A stretch of DNA of 64,000 nt from Desulfobacula toluolica Tol2 (lineage in GTDB: Bacteria; Desulfobacterota; Desulfobacteria; Desulfobacterales; Desulfobacteraceae): the NCBI RefSeq assembly GCF_000307105.1, contig NC_018645.1:4598001-4662000 (forward strand), in the 5' to 3' direction. Position numbers and translations under genes: made by a program. Under the pieces are notes generated by a model. It ran no database searches. It saw nothing but the letters and a program-made list of their open reading frames with translations, and was not told where the DNA came from. Below are positions 27,604 to 35,575 of this stretch, piece after piece (position 1 is the stretch's first letter; the number at the start of each line of letters is the position of its first letter).

Positions 27604-28359
27604 ATGAAATGTGCAGGAATTGATATCGGTTCGCGTACCATTGAACTGGTTGTCGTGGAAAATGGCCGGATACTTGAAACCCGGAAAACAGATACCGGGT
27701 TTGATCCGATCACTCAAGCAAAAAAAATCCTTGACGGGGTTTGTTACGACGACATCATGGCTACCGGATACGGACGAGGCCTGTTTGAAACCGTTTTTGA
27801 CCATGTAAAAACCGTTACGGAAATCAAGGCACATGCAAGGGGAGTGCAGGCCTTTTTTGATACGGCAACAACCATCCTGGATATCGGCGGCCAGGACAGC
27901 AAGGCGATTGCCCTCAACAAAAAAGGACGTGTGAAAAAGTTTGAAATGAATGACCGCTGTGCCGCAGGAACCGGCAAGTTTCTGGAAATCATGGCCACAA
28001 ATCTCGGGTTTGAGATCGACCGGTTTGGCCCGGCAGCGCTTTGTGCTGAAAATGCCATGAGCATCAACAGCATGTGTACGGTGTTTGCAGAATCAGAAGT
28101 CACATCACTTATTGCAAAGGGAGCAGACAGACAAGAAATTGCCCGGGGCCTTCATCTGAGCGTCGTTAAAAGGGCCTCGGCAATGATCGCCAGAGTTTCT
28201 TCCCAAGGGCCGATTGTTTTTTCAGGTGGTGTGGCGCAAAATCCATGCATACGCGAATTGATATCTGAAAATCTTGACAGGCAAGTTGTCGTCCCGGACA
28301 ATCCCCAGATGATGGGGGCTTTGGGAGCAGCGCTTATACTTGAAAAGGAAAACTTCTGA
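27604..28359 (+). CDS. HgdC-type activator ATPase (1)
   Basis: 251 residues, BcrA/BadF/HgdC family: an ASKHA-fold ATPase homodimer that holds one [4Fe-4S] cluster between subunits and injects electrons into the HgdB-type partner upon ATP hydrolysis. Features: GIDIGSRTIELVVVE phosphate-1 loop, ILDIGGQDSKAI, the two cluster cysteines Cys119 (NDRCAAGTGKF) and Cys158 (NSMCTVFAESEV), and adenosine motif FSGGVAQN. Length is typical (250-270). Cognate to the reductase just upstream by spacing. Last gene of the ArsR-led run; a 556-base gap follows. Confidence 0.92.
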   Translation: MKCAGIDIGSRTIELVVVENGRILETRKTDTGFDPITQAKKILDGVCYDDIMATGYGRGLFETVFDHVKTVTEIKAHARGVQAFFDTATTILDIGGQDSKAIALNKKGRVKKFEMNDRCAAGTGKFLEIMATNLGFEIDRFGPAALCAENAMSINSMCTVFAESEVTSLIAKGADRQEIARGLHLSVVKRASAMIARVSSQGPIVFSGGVAQNPCIRELISENLDRQVVVPDNPQMMGALGAALILEKENF

Positions 28360-28915
28360 ATTACCTTTCAATTGTTTGGCATGAGGCGGTATACCTTCTG
28401 GTTAAATGCATTTAGCCGTTTTACGAACATCAATGCGAACTAGCCTGATTGTTCAGATCAGATATCGGTATTGAGTTTTTACACAACTAATGGCGTTGGC
28501 CTTGAATTTAAGCGTAAGTGCATAGAATAATCATATAGCACAATTTTTACTGCTGTCCAATTTTTCTATTATAGTTATAATCTCTTTACAATACCTTCAC
28601 CAACTCAATTTTTGATCAAATACCAATCTATATAATGTGTTTAATTCAATCAGGACAAGCAATATATAGCATGGTATTGATTTATTCAAAAACCAGTTTG
28701 AAAATTTGGTAAAGGTATTATCTTTAATATTCAAATATTTATTCAAAAAAAGCAGAATAAAACTACGATACCTGGGTTGCTATAGGATATTTCTATAGCT
28801 TTACCATGATATTATCAATATTATAATTTTGACTTCTATATCACTACCTTGTAATCAACACCTGGCATTGCCAATTGTTTATAATTATTATGACTGATTT
28901 TGCTAAAGGAGTAAA
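28360..28915. other. A/T-rich gap between the two reductase units
   Basis: 556 very A/T-rich bases, no gene. A TATAAT (28880-28885) about 35 bases before the next start could be a -10 element but has no clear -35. No hairpin terminator is convincing after the first activator gene. Likely holds the promoter of the second unit. Confidence 0.35.
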
Positions 28916-29683
28916 ATGTTTATCGGAATTGATATCGGTTCAAGAACAGCCAAAGGAATTGTGTTTGATGGAAAATCAATTGTCGGCAGCTCTGTTTGCG
29001 ACACTGGTATTCGTCCCAAGGATTCAGGTGAAAAAATACTCGGGCAACTCCTGAAAACAACCGGATCAAAAGAATCAGACATTAAGAAAATTGTCGGGAC
29101 CGGTTATGGCAGGGTTTCTCTGACCATTGCAGATAAAACAATAACCGAGCTTTCCTGCCATGCAAAGGGCGCTCATTTTATCTGTCCTTCCGCACGCACA
29201 GTTATTGATATCGGCGGACAGGACAGCAAGGTGATCCATGTCAATGAAACCGGCGGTATGAAAGATTTTTCCATGAATGACAAATGTGCTGCAGGTACGG
29301 GCCGTTTTTTTGAAATTGCAGCAAGGGCTCTTGAAATGGATCTGGATTCATTTTGCAATATTGGTCCGGCAGTGGCGAAGTCCTGTCAAATTAATAATAT
29401 GTGCGCGGTATTTGCAGAAACAGAGATCATCTCATTGCTGGCAAAGGAAATCCCTGTGGAAGAAATTGCTTCAGGAATCAACCAGGCCTTTGCAAAACGA
29501 ATTGCAGGTCTGGCCAAAAGGTTGGGTGTCTCCAATGATGTTTTGTTTGTAGGGGGTGTTGCAAAAAATGAAGCTTTGAAAAAAGCGGTTTCCCATGCCC
29601 TTGATATTGAATTTTATCCGTTCACAACAGATCCCCAGCTGATGGGGGCTTTGGGCGCAGCTATTTTTGCCAGTCAACTTTAA
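28916..29683 (+). CDS. HgdC-type activator ATPase (2)
   Basis: 255 residues, same family as the gene at 27604-28359 but clearly diverged. GIDIGSRTAKGIVFDG phosphate loop, VIDIGGQDSKVI, cluster cysteines Cys124 (NDKCAAGTGRF) and Cys163 (NNMCAVFAETEI), and FVGGVAKNEAL. Here the activator precedes its reductase, opposite to the first pair, so the pair did not arise by a simple tandem copy of the operon. ATG at 28916 with AAAGGAG. First gene of the receptor/transporter cluster. Confidence 0.92.
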   Translation: MFIGIDIGSRTAKGIVFDGKSIVGSSVCDTGIRPKDSGEKILGQLLKTTGSKESDIKKIVGTGYGRVSLTIADKTITELSCHAKGAHFICPSARTVIDIGGQDSKVIHVNETGGMKDFSMNDKCAAGTGRFFEIAARALEMDLDSFCNIGPAVAKSCQINNMCAVFAETEIISLLAKEIPVEEIASGINQAFAKRIAGLAKRLGVSNDVLFVGGVAKNEALKKAVSHALDIEFYPFTTDPQLMGALGAAIFASQL

Positions 29684-29700
29684 AAAAAGGAATCAAACCA

Positions 29701-30870
29701 ATGGAATTAAGCGTAACACAAACCATACAGGATCTGAGAACAGACCTGGCCATGGAACTTGAGATGGCAAAAGATGAAGGCAAAAAAGTTGTTGGCTGCC
29801 TATGTTCTTATACCCCCATCGAACTTATACTGGCTGCCGGTGCAATTCCGGTGGGACTGTGCGGTTCCACCCAGACTCCCATCCTTGCTGCAGAAGAAGT
29901 CCTTTCCCCTGACCAGTGTCCAAAGGTGAAAGCAACCTATGGCAGGGCAATTTCCGGAACCTGCCCTCTTTTTCCCCTGGCAGACTGCATTATATCGGAA
30001 ACCACCTGTGACGGCAGGAAAAAAATGTATGAGCTTCTGGCCAGGGAAGTGCCGCTTCTGGTAATGGATCTGCCTCAAAAACCGGATGAACAAGAAGCAT
30101 TGACCCACTGGATCGCTGAAGTTGACAAGGCAAAATCATTTCTTGAACATCAGCTGGATGTTGTTATTACATCAGAGAATTTGAGAGATGCCATCCAACG
30201 GGGTAATCGTAGAAGACATAGCCTTACCAGGCTGTTCATGGCAATGGGATCAACGCCGCCGCCGGTCACAGGCGTTGAGTTTATGGAAATCATGTCCAAG
30301 ATCGGCCATTATGTGGATTATGACAAACATATCAACTTGTTGAGCCAGCTTTTACAAACACTTGAAAAAACAGTGACAGATAAAATATCACAAGTTTCAA
30401 CCAAGCGCCATAGAATTCTCTGGACAGGACTTGGCAACAGCCTGGGCTGCAGCAAGGTGCTTGAACTGGTGGAAGAAAGCGGTGGTGTGGTGGTTTGTCA
30501 GGAAGGGTGCGGTGGCATTACACGGACCGAAGATTTAATTGATGAAACAAAAGATCCCCTCCACGCGATTGCCGAACGGTATTTGCGGGTGACCTGTGCC
30601 TGTATGACCCCAAACGCTCAACGATTTAAAGATCTAAAAAGACTGATTCAAGAATTTAAAATCGATGGGGTGATTGATCTGGCCTGGCAATTTTGCCAGC
30701 CCTTTGAAATCGAATCTTACAGAGTGGGCGAGCTTGTCAAAAAAGAAATGGGACTGCCTTTTTTACATATTGTTACCGATTTTTCCCAATCTGATGTCGA
30801 ACAACTCAGGGTTCGTATTGAGGGGTTTATTGAGCAGATCAGCGAGAATAAAAAATATGCCCGTCATTAA
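29701..30870 (+). CDS. Double-cubane/HgdB-type reductase (2)
   Basis: 389 residues, paralogue of the protein at 26305-27585. Cysteines in matching places: GCLCSYTPIE, GLCGSTQ, PDQCPKVKA, SGTCPLFPLADC, SETTCDGRKK, SLGCSKV, VCQEGCGGITR, TCACMTPNAQ and WQFCQPFEIE. Compared with the first, it lacks the N-terminal 40 residues and has extra cysteine pairs (CLC, CAC). It overlaps the ABC ATPase start by 14 bases, so reductase and importer are translationally linked. That link suggests the imported ligand, or a product from it, is the substrate. Confidence 0.86.
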   Translation: MELSVTQTIQDLRTDLAMELEMAKDEGKKVVGCLCSYTPIELILAAGAIPVGLCGSTQTPILAAEEVLSPDQCPKVKATYGRAISGTCPLFPLADCIISETTCDGRKKMYELLAREVPLLVMDLPQKPDEQEALTHWIAEVDKAKSFLEHQLDVVITSENLRDAIQRGNRRRHSLTRLFMAMGSTPPPVTGVEFMEIMSKIGHYVDYDKHINLLSQLLQTLEKTVTDKISQVSTKRHRILWTGLGNSLGCSKVLELVEESGGVVVCQEGCGGITRTEDLIDETKDPLHAIAERYLRVTCACMTPNAQRFKDLKRLIQEFKIDGVIDLAWQFCQPFEIESYRVGELVKKEMGLPFLHIVTDFSQSDVEQLRVRIEGFIEQISENKKYARH

Positions 30871-31636
30871 AGCAAAACATCTCAGAAAGATCTTTAATGA
30901 AAACCAAACCAATTCCCAGGTTGTTGCAATTGATGATTTCAGCCTTGATATAAAAAAGAATGAATTCGTTGCCATTGTAGGACCCAGCGGCTGCGGCAAA
31001 TCAACCTTTTTACTAATGGTTGCAGGGCTTGAGAAAGCAACATCCGGGACCCTGCTGCTCCATGACAAGCCTGTGGGAAAACCGGAAGCCAGCCGGGCTA
31101 TAGTTTTTCAGGAATATCTGCTGTTTCCCTGGAAAACGGTCAAGTCAAACATTGAATTCGGTCCTTCCTTACAGAAGATACCTAAAAAAGACCTTGAGAA
31201 AATAGGTCGTCATTATATTGATATGGTTGGTTTAAACGGGTTTGAAAATCGATATCCCCATGAGCTTTCCGGGGGAATGAAGCAGCGTGTGGCCATCGCC
31301 CGCGCTCTTGCCAATGAACCTGACATACTTTTAATGGACGAACCTTTCGGCGCACTTGATTCGCTGACACGGGAAAGCCTTCAAATGGAACTTTTAACTA
31401 TCTGGCAGCAAACCACATGTACAGTTCTTTTTGTTACCCACAGCATCACCGAAGCCGTCTATCTGGCGGACAGAGTGGTGGTCATGAGCAAACGGCCTGG
31501 AAGAATAAAAGATATCATTCCAATTAATCTGGAACGCCCGCGTTACAGGGAAATGTACGTTTCTAACGAATTCAGGGAATATGAAAACATGCTGAAAGAA
31601 ATTGTTTGGAAAGAAGTTGGAGACACGGTTTTATGA
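30857..31636 (+). CDS. NitT/TauT-type ABC importer ATPase
   Basis: 259 residues from the ATG at 30857 ([13 protein letters not shown]). Walker [11 protein letters not shown]-loop [10 protein letters not shown], signature [15 protein letters not shown], Walker [18 protein letters not shown] and H-loop [16 protein letters not shown], the pattern of the nitrate/sulfonate/taurine ATPases (SsuB/TauB). It overlaps the reductase gene upstream (14 bases) and the permease downstream (ATGA). Substrate class cannot be fixed by the ATPase. Confidence 0.92.
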   Translation: MPVIKAKHLRKIFNENQTNSQVVAIDDFSLDIKKNEFVAIVGPSGCGKSTFLLMVAGLEKATSGTLLLHDKPVGKPEASRAIVFQEYLLFPWKTVKSNIEFGPSLQKIPKKDLEKIGRHYIDMVGLNGFENRYPHELSGGMKQRVAIARALANEPDILLMDEPFGALDSLTRESLQMELLTIWQQTTCTVLFVTHSITEAVYLADRVVVMSKRPGRIKDIIPINLERPRYREMYVSNEFREYENMLKEIVWKEVGDTVL

Positions 31637-32406
31637 AACACATAAATATCAAGAAACTCATCTCCCCTATTATCCTTCTTCTCTTATGGGAATTGATTGC
31701 CAGAATCGGGTGGATACCGAACTGGTTTTTACCGGTGCCGTCAACGGTTTTACAGGTGCTGTGGGAAATGATTTTATCCGGTGAGGTTCCAAAACATACC
31801 GGCATCAGTCTTTTAAGGGGTTTTACCGGGTATGGGTTTGCCGCAGTATTTGGTATTGGTCTGGGGCTGTTGATTGCCTGGTCAAAAATTATTGAAAATA
31901 TTTTTGACCCGCTCATTGAGTTGATTCGCCCCCTTTCAACATTTGCATTAATCCCGATTTTTTTTCTCTGGTTCGGCATCGGCAATACCTCAAAAATAAT
32001 AATTATTTTCAAAGCCTGTTTTTTCCCCATCGTGATCAACACAATATCGGGTATTAAAGGTGTGGACAGCAAACTGATTCAGGCTGCCCGCTCCCTTGGA
32101 GCTACGGAACGGCAATTGTGGACAAAGGTATTCATTCCTTCGGCTCTTCCCATGATTATCACGGGCATGAGAATATCCACGGCTATTTCAATCATGGCCC
32201 TGGTGGGTGTAGAAATGCTGGCCGGTGATTCAGGTATAGGATTTTTGGTGATTGATGCCCAACGTACTTTTGACACTGAGCGCGTTTTTGCCGGCATTAT
32301 CGTTTTATCAATTCTTGGGTTTTCTCTGGATCGAATTGCAAGGATGATCCAGTATAGAATCCTTTCCTGGCATACACAGACGTCTTTGGAGGGAGGACGG
32401 ACATGA
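31633..32406 (+). CDS. NitT/TauT-type ABC importer permease
   Basis: About 257 residues with six transmembrane segments; the EAA loop is in INTISGIKGVDSKLIQAARSLGATERQLWTKVFIPSALP (read as SLGATERQLWTKVFIPSALP), the contact to the ATPase. LVGVEMLAGDSGIGFLVIDAQ near the C-terminus is typical of TauC/SsuC. I use the ATG at 31633, which overlaps the ATPase stop; an upstream in-frame ATG at 31606 is within the ATPase gene. The stop overlaps the receptor gene start. Confidence 0.92.
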   Translation: MKHINIKKLISPIILLLLWELIARIGWIPNWFLPVPSTVLQVLWEMILSGEVPKHTGISLLRGFTGYGFAAVFGIGLGLLIAWSKIIENIFDPLIELIRPLSTFALIPIFFLWFGIGNTSKIIIIFKACFFPIVINTISGIKGVDSKLIQAARSLGATERQLWTKVFIPSALPMIITGMRISTAISIMALVGVEMLAGDSGIGFLVIDAQRTFDTERVFAGIIVLSILGFSLDRIARMIQYRILSWHTQTSLEGGRT

Positions 32407-34568
32407 CCGGGTTACAAAAAACTATTTTAAACATAAAAAACATAAAAGGAAAACAGATGATAAAGATTGTTAGATTGATTTTCCCGTTGCTGCTGATGGT
32501 ATGCCTTTTATGGCCACCGATAGCCGGCTCAGAACCGATGAATCCAGACAAAGAAAATTGTCCGGATTGCCAAAAGACCGAGCCCATTAACATAGGCGAT
32601 GTGCTTGTCACCGCATTTCACGGTGGTGCCGTTACAATTACGCCCACGAAAACAGTTATAGACATCGAAAAATTTAACAAAAGCGGAACTGTGGACCGTG
32701 TGGAAGATATTTTGATGCATTTGACAGGTATTGATGTATTGCGAGGGACGGCAGGCGCTGATCCACAGCAGATGATTATGATGCGTGGATTTGATGACAG
32801 CCGATTTACCATTGCCATTGACGGCAGAACAATTACTGCTCCAACGGCAGGCGCTGACACCTATGTTGACTGGTCAAGCCTGACCACAGGTGATATGAAA
32901 AAAATTGAAATCATCCGAGGTGCAGCATCAGTCCAATATGAAAATTCCCAGGGCGGTATCATCAATATCATTACACAAAAGGGAAAGAAACAATCCACCC
33001 TTGTTCCCCAACTGACAGTCTCTTCTGAATATGCCAGGTACAATACATGGGTACACCGGACGACAGCAGACGGCGGTATTGGCGATTTAACCTATTTTTT
33101 AAACTATGGATACAAGGAGTCGGACGGCTATTTAAGAAACAATGATTATAACGGGAACGATTATTCAGCCAGGTTTGCTTATACCTTTGCATCTGATGGC
33201 ATCCTGACGCTTTCCGCAAAAGGATCGGACCTTACTATGGGATATACAGTGGCCAATGATCCTGACGGCATATATGCCGACTATGACCCTTCCTACCCGG
33301 TTGTACCTGAAGATGCAGATACCCTCCGACGTTACAGGGACATGTCCTTTGCCGGAGGGGATAATTACAAAGATAAAGAATCTCTGCATAAAGACATCAG
33401 CTTTGAACAACCATTTGGTAAAAACACCTTAAAAGTCCAATTATATGAAACAACAGGCGAGGAAAGCAGTTATTATTACACCCTTGTCAAAAACAACGCA
33501 TATGACCCGACCATAGACCCACCTGAAAATCAATATAAACTGACCCAAAAATCTTCCGTTGGTGATAGCCGCAAGGAGAGACATATCGGCGGAAGACTCC
33601 AGTATCATATGGAACTGTGGGATAACCACTCCCTGGTCATGGGGTATGACCAGAGACGGATGGAGGTTGAATCCAATAAGGATATCTGGCGGATGCAGGC
33701 AGGTTACCTTGAAGACAACTGGCAAATCACTTCTAAACTATCTGCGCTTCTCGGTATGCGGTATGCCCATATTCGTGAGAATACCTATCCCTATGCAGAT
33801 CCCGGTACAATTGAAAAATACAGCCACAAACTGAAAACACAGCTTTGGTTACCCAAATCCACACTTACCTATCAGTTTACAAAGGACACCTCAGCCTTTA
33901 TTTCTGTCAACAAGGACTACCACGTCCCTGGCTGTTGAGATCGGTCTGCTTGGGCCAGTTTTGGCTCTGATGAAAAAGGAAATGAAATTGAAACAGAAAC
34001 CAGTATGCACTACGACACAGGGCTTTTCCATAAATTAAACGAGAAGATCGATACCCGGTTGTCAATATATTACATCGCCATCGACAATTATATTGTAGCA
34101 AATTCAGGTGATTCCCACCATGCATCAAGCAGTTACGGCTACAATGTCGATAAAATTGCTTTTTACGGTTTTGAAGCGGAATTCAACGCGGCACTGTCTA
34201 AAAAGGTGACACTTTTCGGTAACTACACTTTTAGACAAATCAATTATGACCAGGAAGATATCCTGGCAGATGCCATCCTGCTGGAACTATCTCCAGAGCA
34301 TAAAGCCAATCTGAGTATCCGCTACAAAATGTTTGAGAACACGCGTTTGACATCGGATATCAGGTATGTCGGGGAGCGTAAAACTGAAGGCAATGTGTAC
34401 AACCTGGATGATTTTATCACGGTGGATGTGGGAATTGAACAAACCCTGTTCAAAAAAATTGCCCTGCGCGCCTATATTAGTAACCTTTTTGGAGAAGAGT
34501 ACCAGGAAGTATATGGCTATCCATTGCCTGAGCAGACCTTTGGTATTCGTGTAAAAGTTACATTTTAA
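32403..34568 (+). CDS. TonB-dependent receptor with in-frame UGA (Cys-Sec)
   Basis: Outer-membrane gated-porin receptor, 721 residues if the UGA at 33936-33938 is read. Signal peptide around residues 20-43, a CPDC pair at Cys53/56 of the mature N-terminus, a plug domain (VEDILMHLTGIDV, MRGFDDSRFTIAIDGR, KKIEIIRGAASVQYEN, GGIINIIT) and a beta barrel ending in the aromatic IRVKVTF. The UGA is residue 512, directly after Cys511 (DYHVPGC-UGA-DRSAWASFG); the same frame stays open for another 209 codons with barrel-like sequence to the natural C-terminus. Immediately 3' a hairpin (33952-33967) meets the bacterial SECIS pattern. Start ATG at 32403 overlaps the permease stop and has GGAGG; ATG 32457 is an alternative. 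A nonsense mutation is the rival explanation. Confidence 0.8.
33936..33967 (+). promoter_or_regulatory. UGA codon and candidate bSECIS (receptor)
   Basis: UGA, 13 bases, then GGGCCA / TGGCTC (six pairs, one G-U) closing a GUUU loop. The loop starts 19 bases after the UGA with G as its first base, inside the 16-37 range of the bacterial SECIS model. Confidence 0.65.
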
Positions 34569-34586
34569 CAATACACAGGAGTAAAA

Positions 34587-35564
34587 ATGAAGTTGTTCTT
34601 CAGATCAAGTGTAGCCACATTCGTTCTGTTATTCATATTTTTACCGTCCCAGTTGCTTGCGGATTCGCAAGCAACTGAAAAAAGGCCGACGGTCAAATTA
34701 ACCTATTGGAAAAGCATTGACGACCTTCCCTTGTATGTGGCCAAGGAAAAAGGCTATTTTGAAGAATCCGGTGTCAATGTAGAACTTCTGCACATTAAAG
34801 GAGAACAAAATGCGCTTGCCGCAGCATTGAGAGGAGATGTGAATGGCGGATATATTTCGCTTGCTTCACTGATCAAGCTGGCTGAAAAAAAAGTACCGAT
34901 AAAAGTGGTAATATGGATGGGACATGCCCATAAAGGAACCAAATGCGGTATACACGTAGGTACACAGACAACGTATCAGCAATTGACTGACCTTAAAGGT
35001 ATCCGCCTGGCAACCGGTGGCAGCATCAACACAAAGACCATGCTGACCCATGCTCTTTACAAGGGAAATCTAGGATTAAAAGATATCCGAACATTATGGG
35101 GAGGCACACCGGATAATCCCATGCAATATGAAGCAGCTCTCAGGTCAGGCGGTGTTGACGCATTTATTGTTTGAGACCCCCTTGCAGCCATGCTGGAATT
35201 GCATGGAGCAAGTAGGATATTAGCTTCTTTTCATGATATTGTACCCAATTGGATTTTTGCAGGCTTGTATTTTTCAGACACCTTTTTAAAAAAGAATAAA
35301 GAAAGTGTAAAAAAAGTGCTGCAGGCTATTGAAAAAGCATTTGTCTTTATCAAAGAAAATGAAATTCAGGCAAGAGAGTATCTGCCAAAATATACCGGAA
35401 TCAAAAGGGATATCTGCATGATAGCGGCATTAAGGGAATATGGTGCAGCAAAAGAACCCATAGAACGCATCAACTTTCAACGAAACTTGATGATTAAATA
35501 CGGGTATATTAAAACCAATACCCCAATAGAACACATGATCGATTATCAATATTTATCTCAATAG
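34587..35564 (+). CDS. NMT1/TauA-like substrate-binding protein with in-frame UGA
   Basis: Periplasmic binding protein of the ABC importer, 325 residues when UGA 35172-35174 is read through. Signal peptide 1-25 (LPSQLLA/DS), then the family start VKLTYWKSIDDLPLYVAKEKGYFEESGVNVELL, GDVNGGYISLAS, and GIRLATGGSINTKTML. Residue 196 is the UGA (GGVDAFIV-UGA-DPLAAMLEL); related proteins usually have Trp or another large residue before the acidic-Pro pair, in the ligand cleft. The frame stays open for 129 more codons of typical C-lobe sequence. A 13-pair hairpin follows the UGA. A single Cys120 (KGTKCGIHV) in the N-lobe could pair with Sec or co-ligate a metal. TGG to TGA mutation is the alternative. 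Confidence 0.8.
35172..35212 (+). promoter_or_regulatory. UGA codon and candidate bSECIS (binding protein)
   Basis: UGA, six bases, then CTTGC-AG-CCATGC, loop UGGAAUU, GCATGG-A-GCAAG: eleven pairs with one small internal loop. The apical loop begins 19 bases after the UGA and has G as its second base, a textbook bacterial SECIS geometry. Confidence 0.75.
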
Positions 35565-35575
35565 GGGATGATCTT

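Noticed and set aside
28360-28915. Hidden gene or mobile element in the A/T-rich gap
   Set aside because: No frame of useful length, no inverted terminal repeats and no tRNA-like structure were seen.
30674-30856. N-terminal extension of the ABC ATPase
   Set aside because: It lies wholly within the reductase gene in another frame; ATG 30857 gives the normal ATPase N-terminus.
32403-35564. Receptor and binding protein as two decayed pseudogenes
   Set aside because: Each has exactly one interruption, both UGA, both followed by SECIS-like hairpins at the same distance, and no frameshift; decay would not produce this. It is kept as the main alternative to test.
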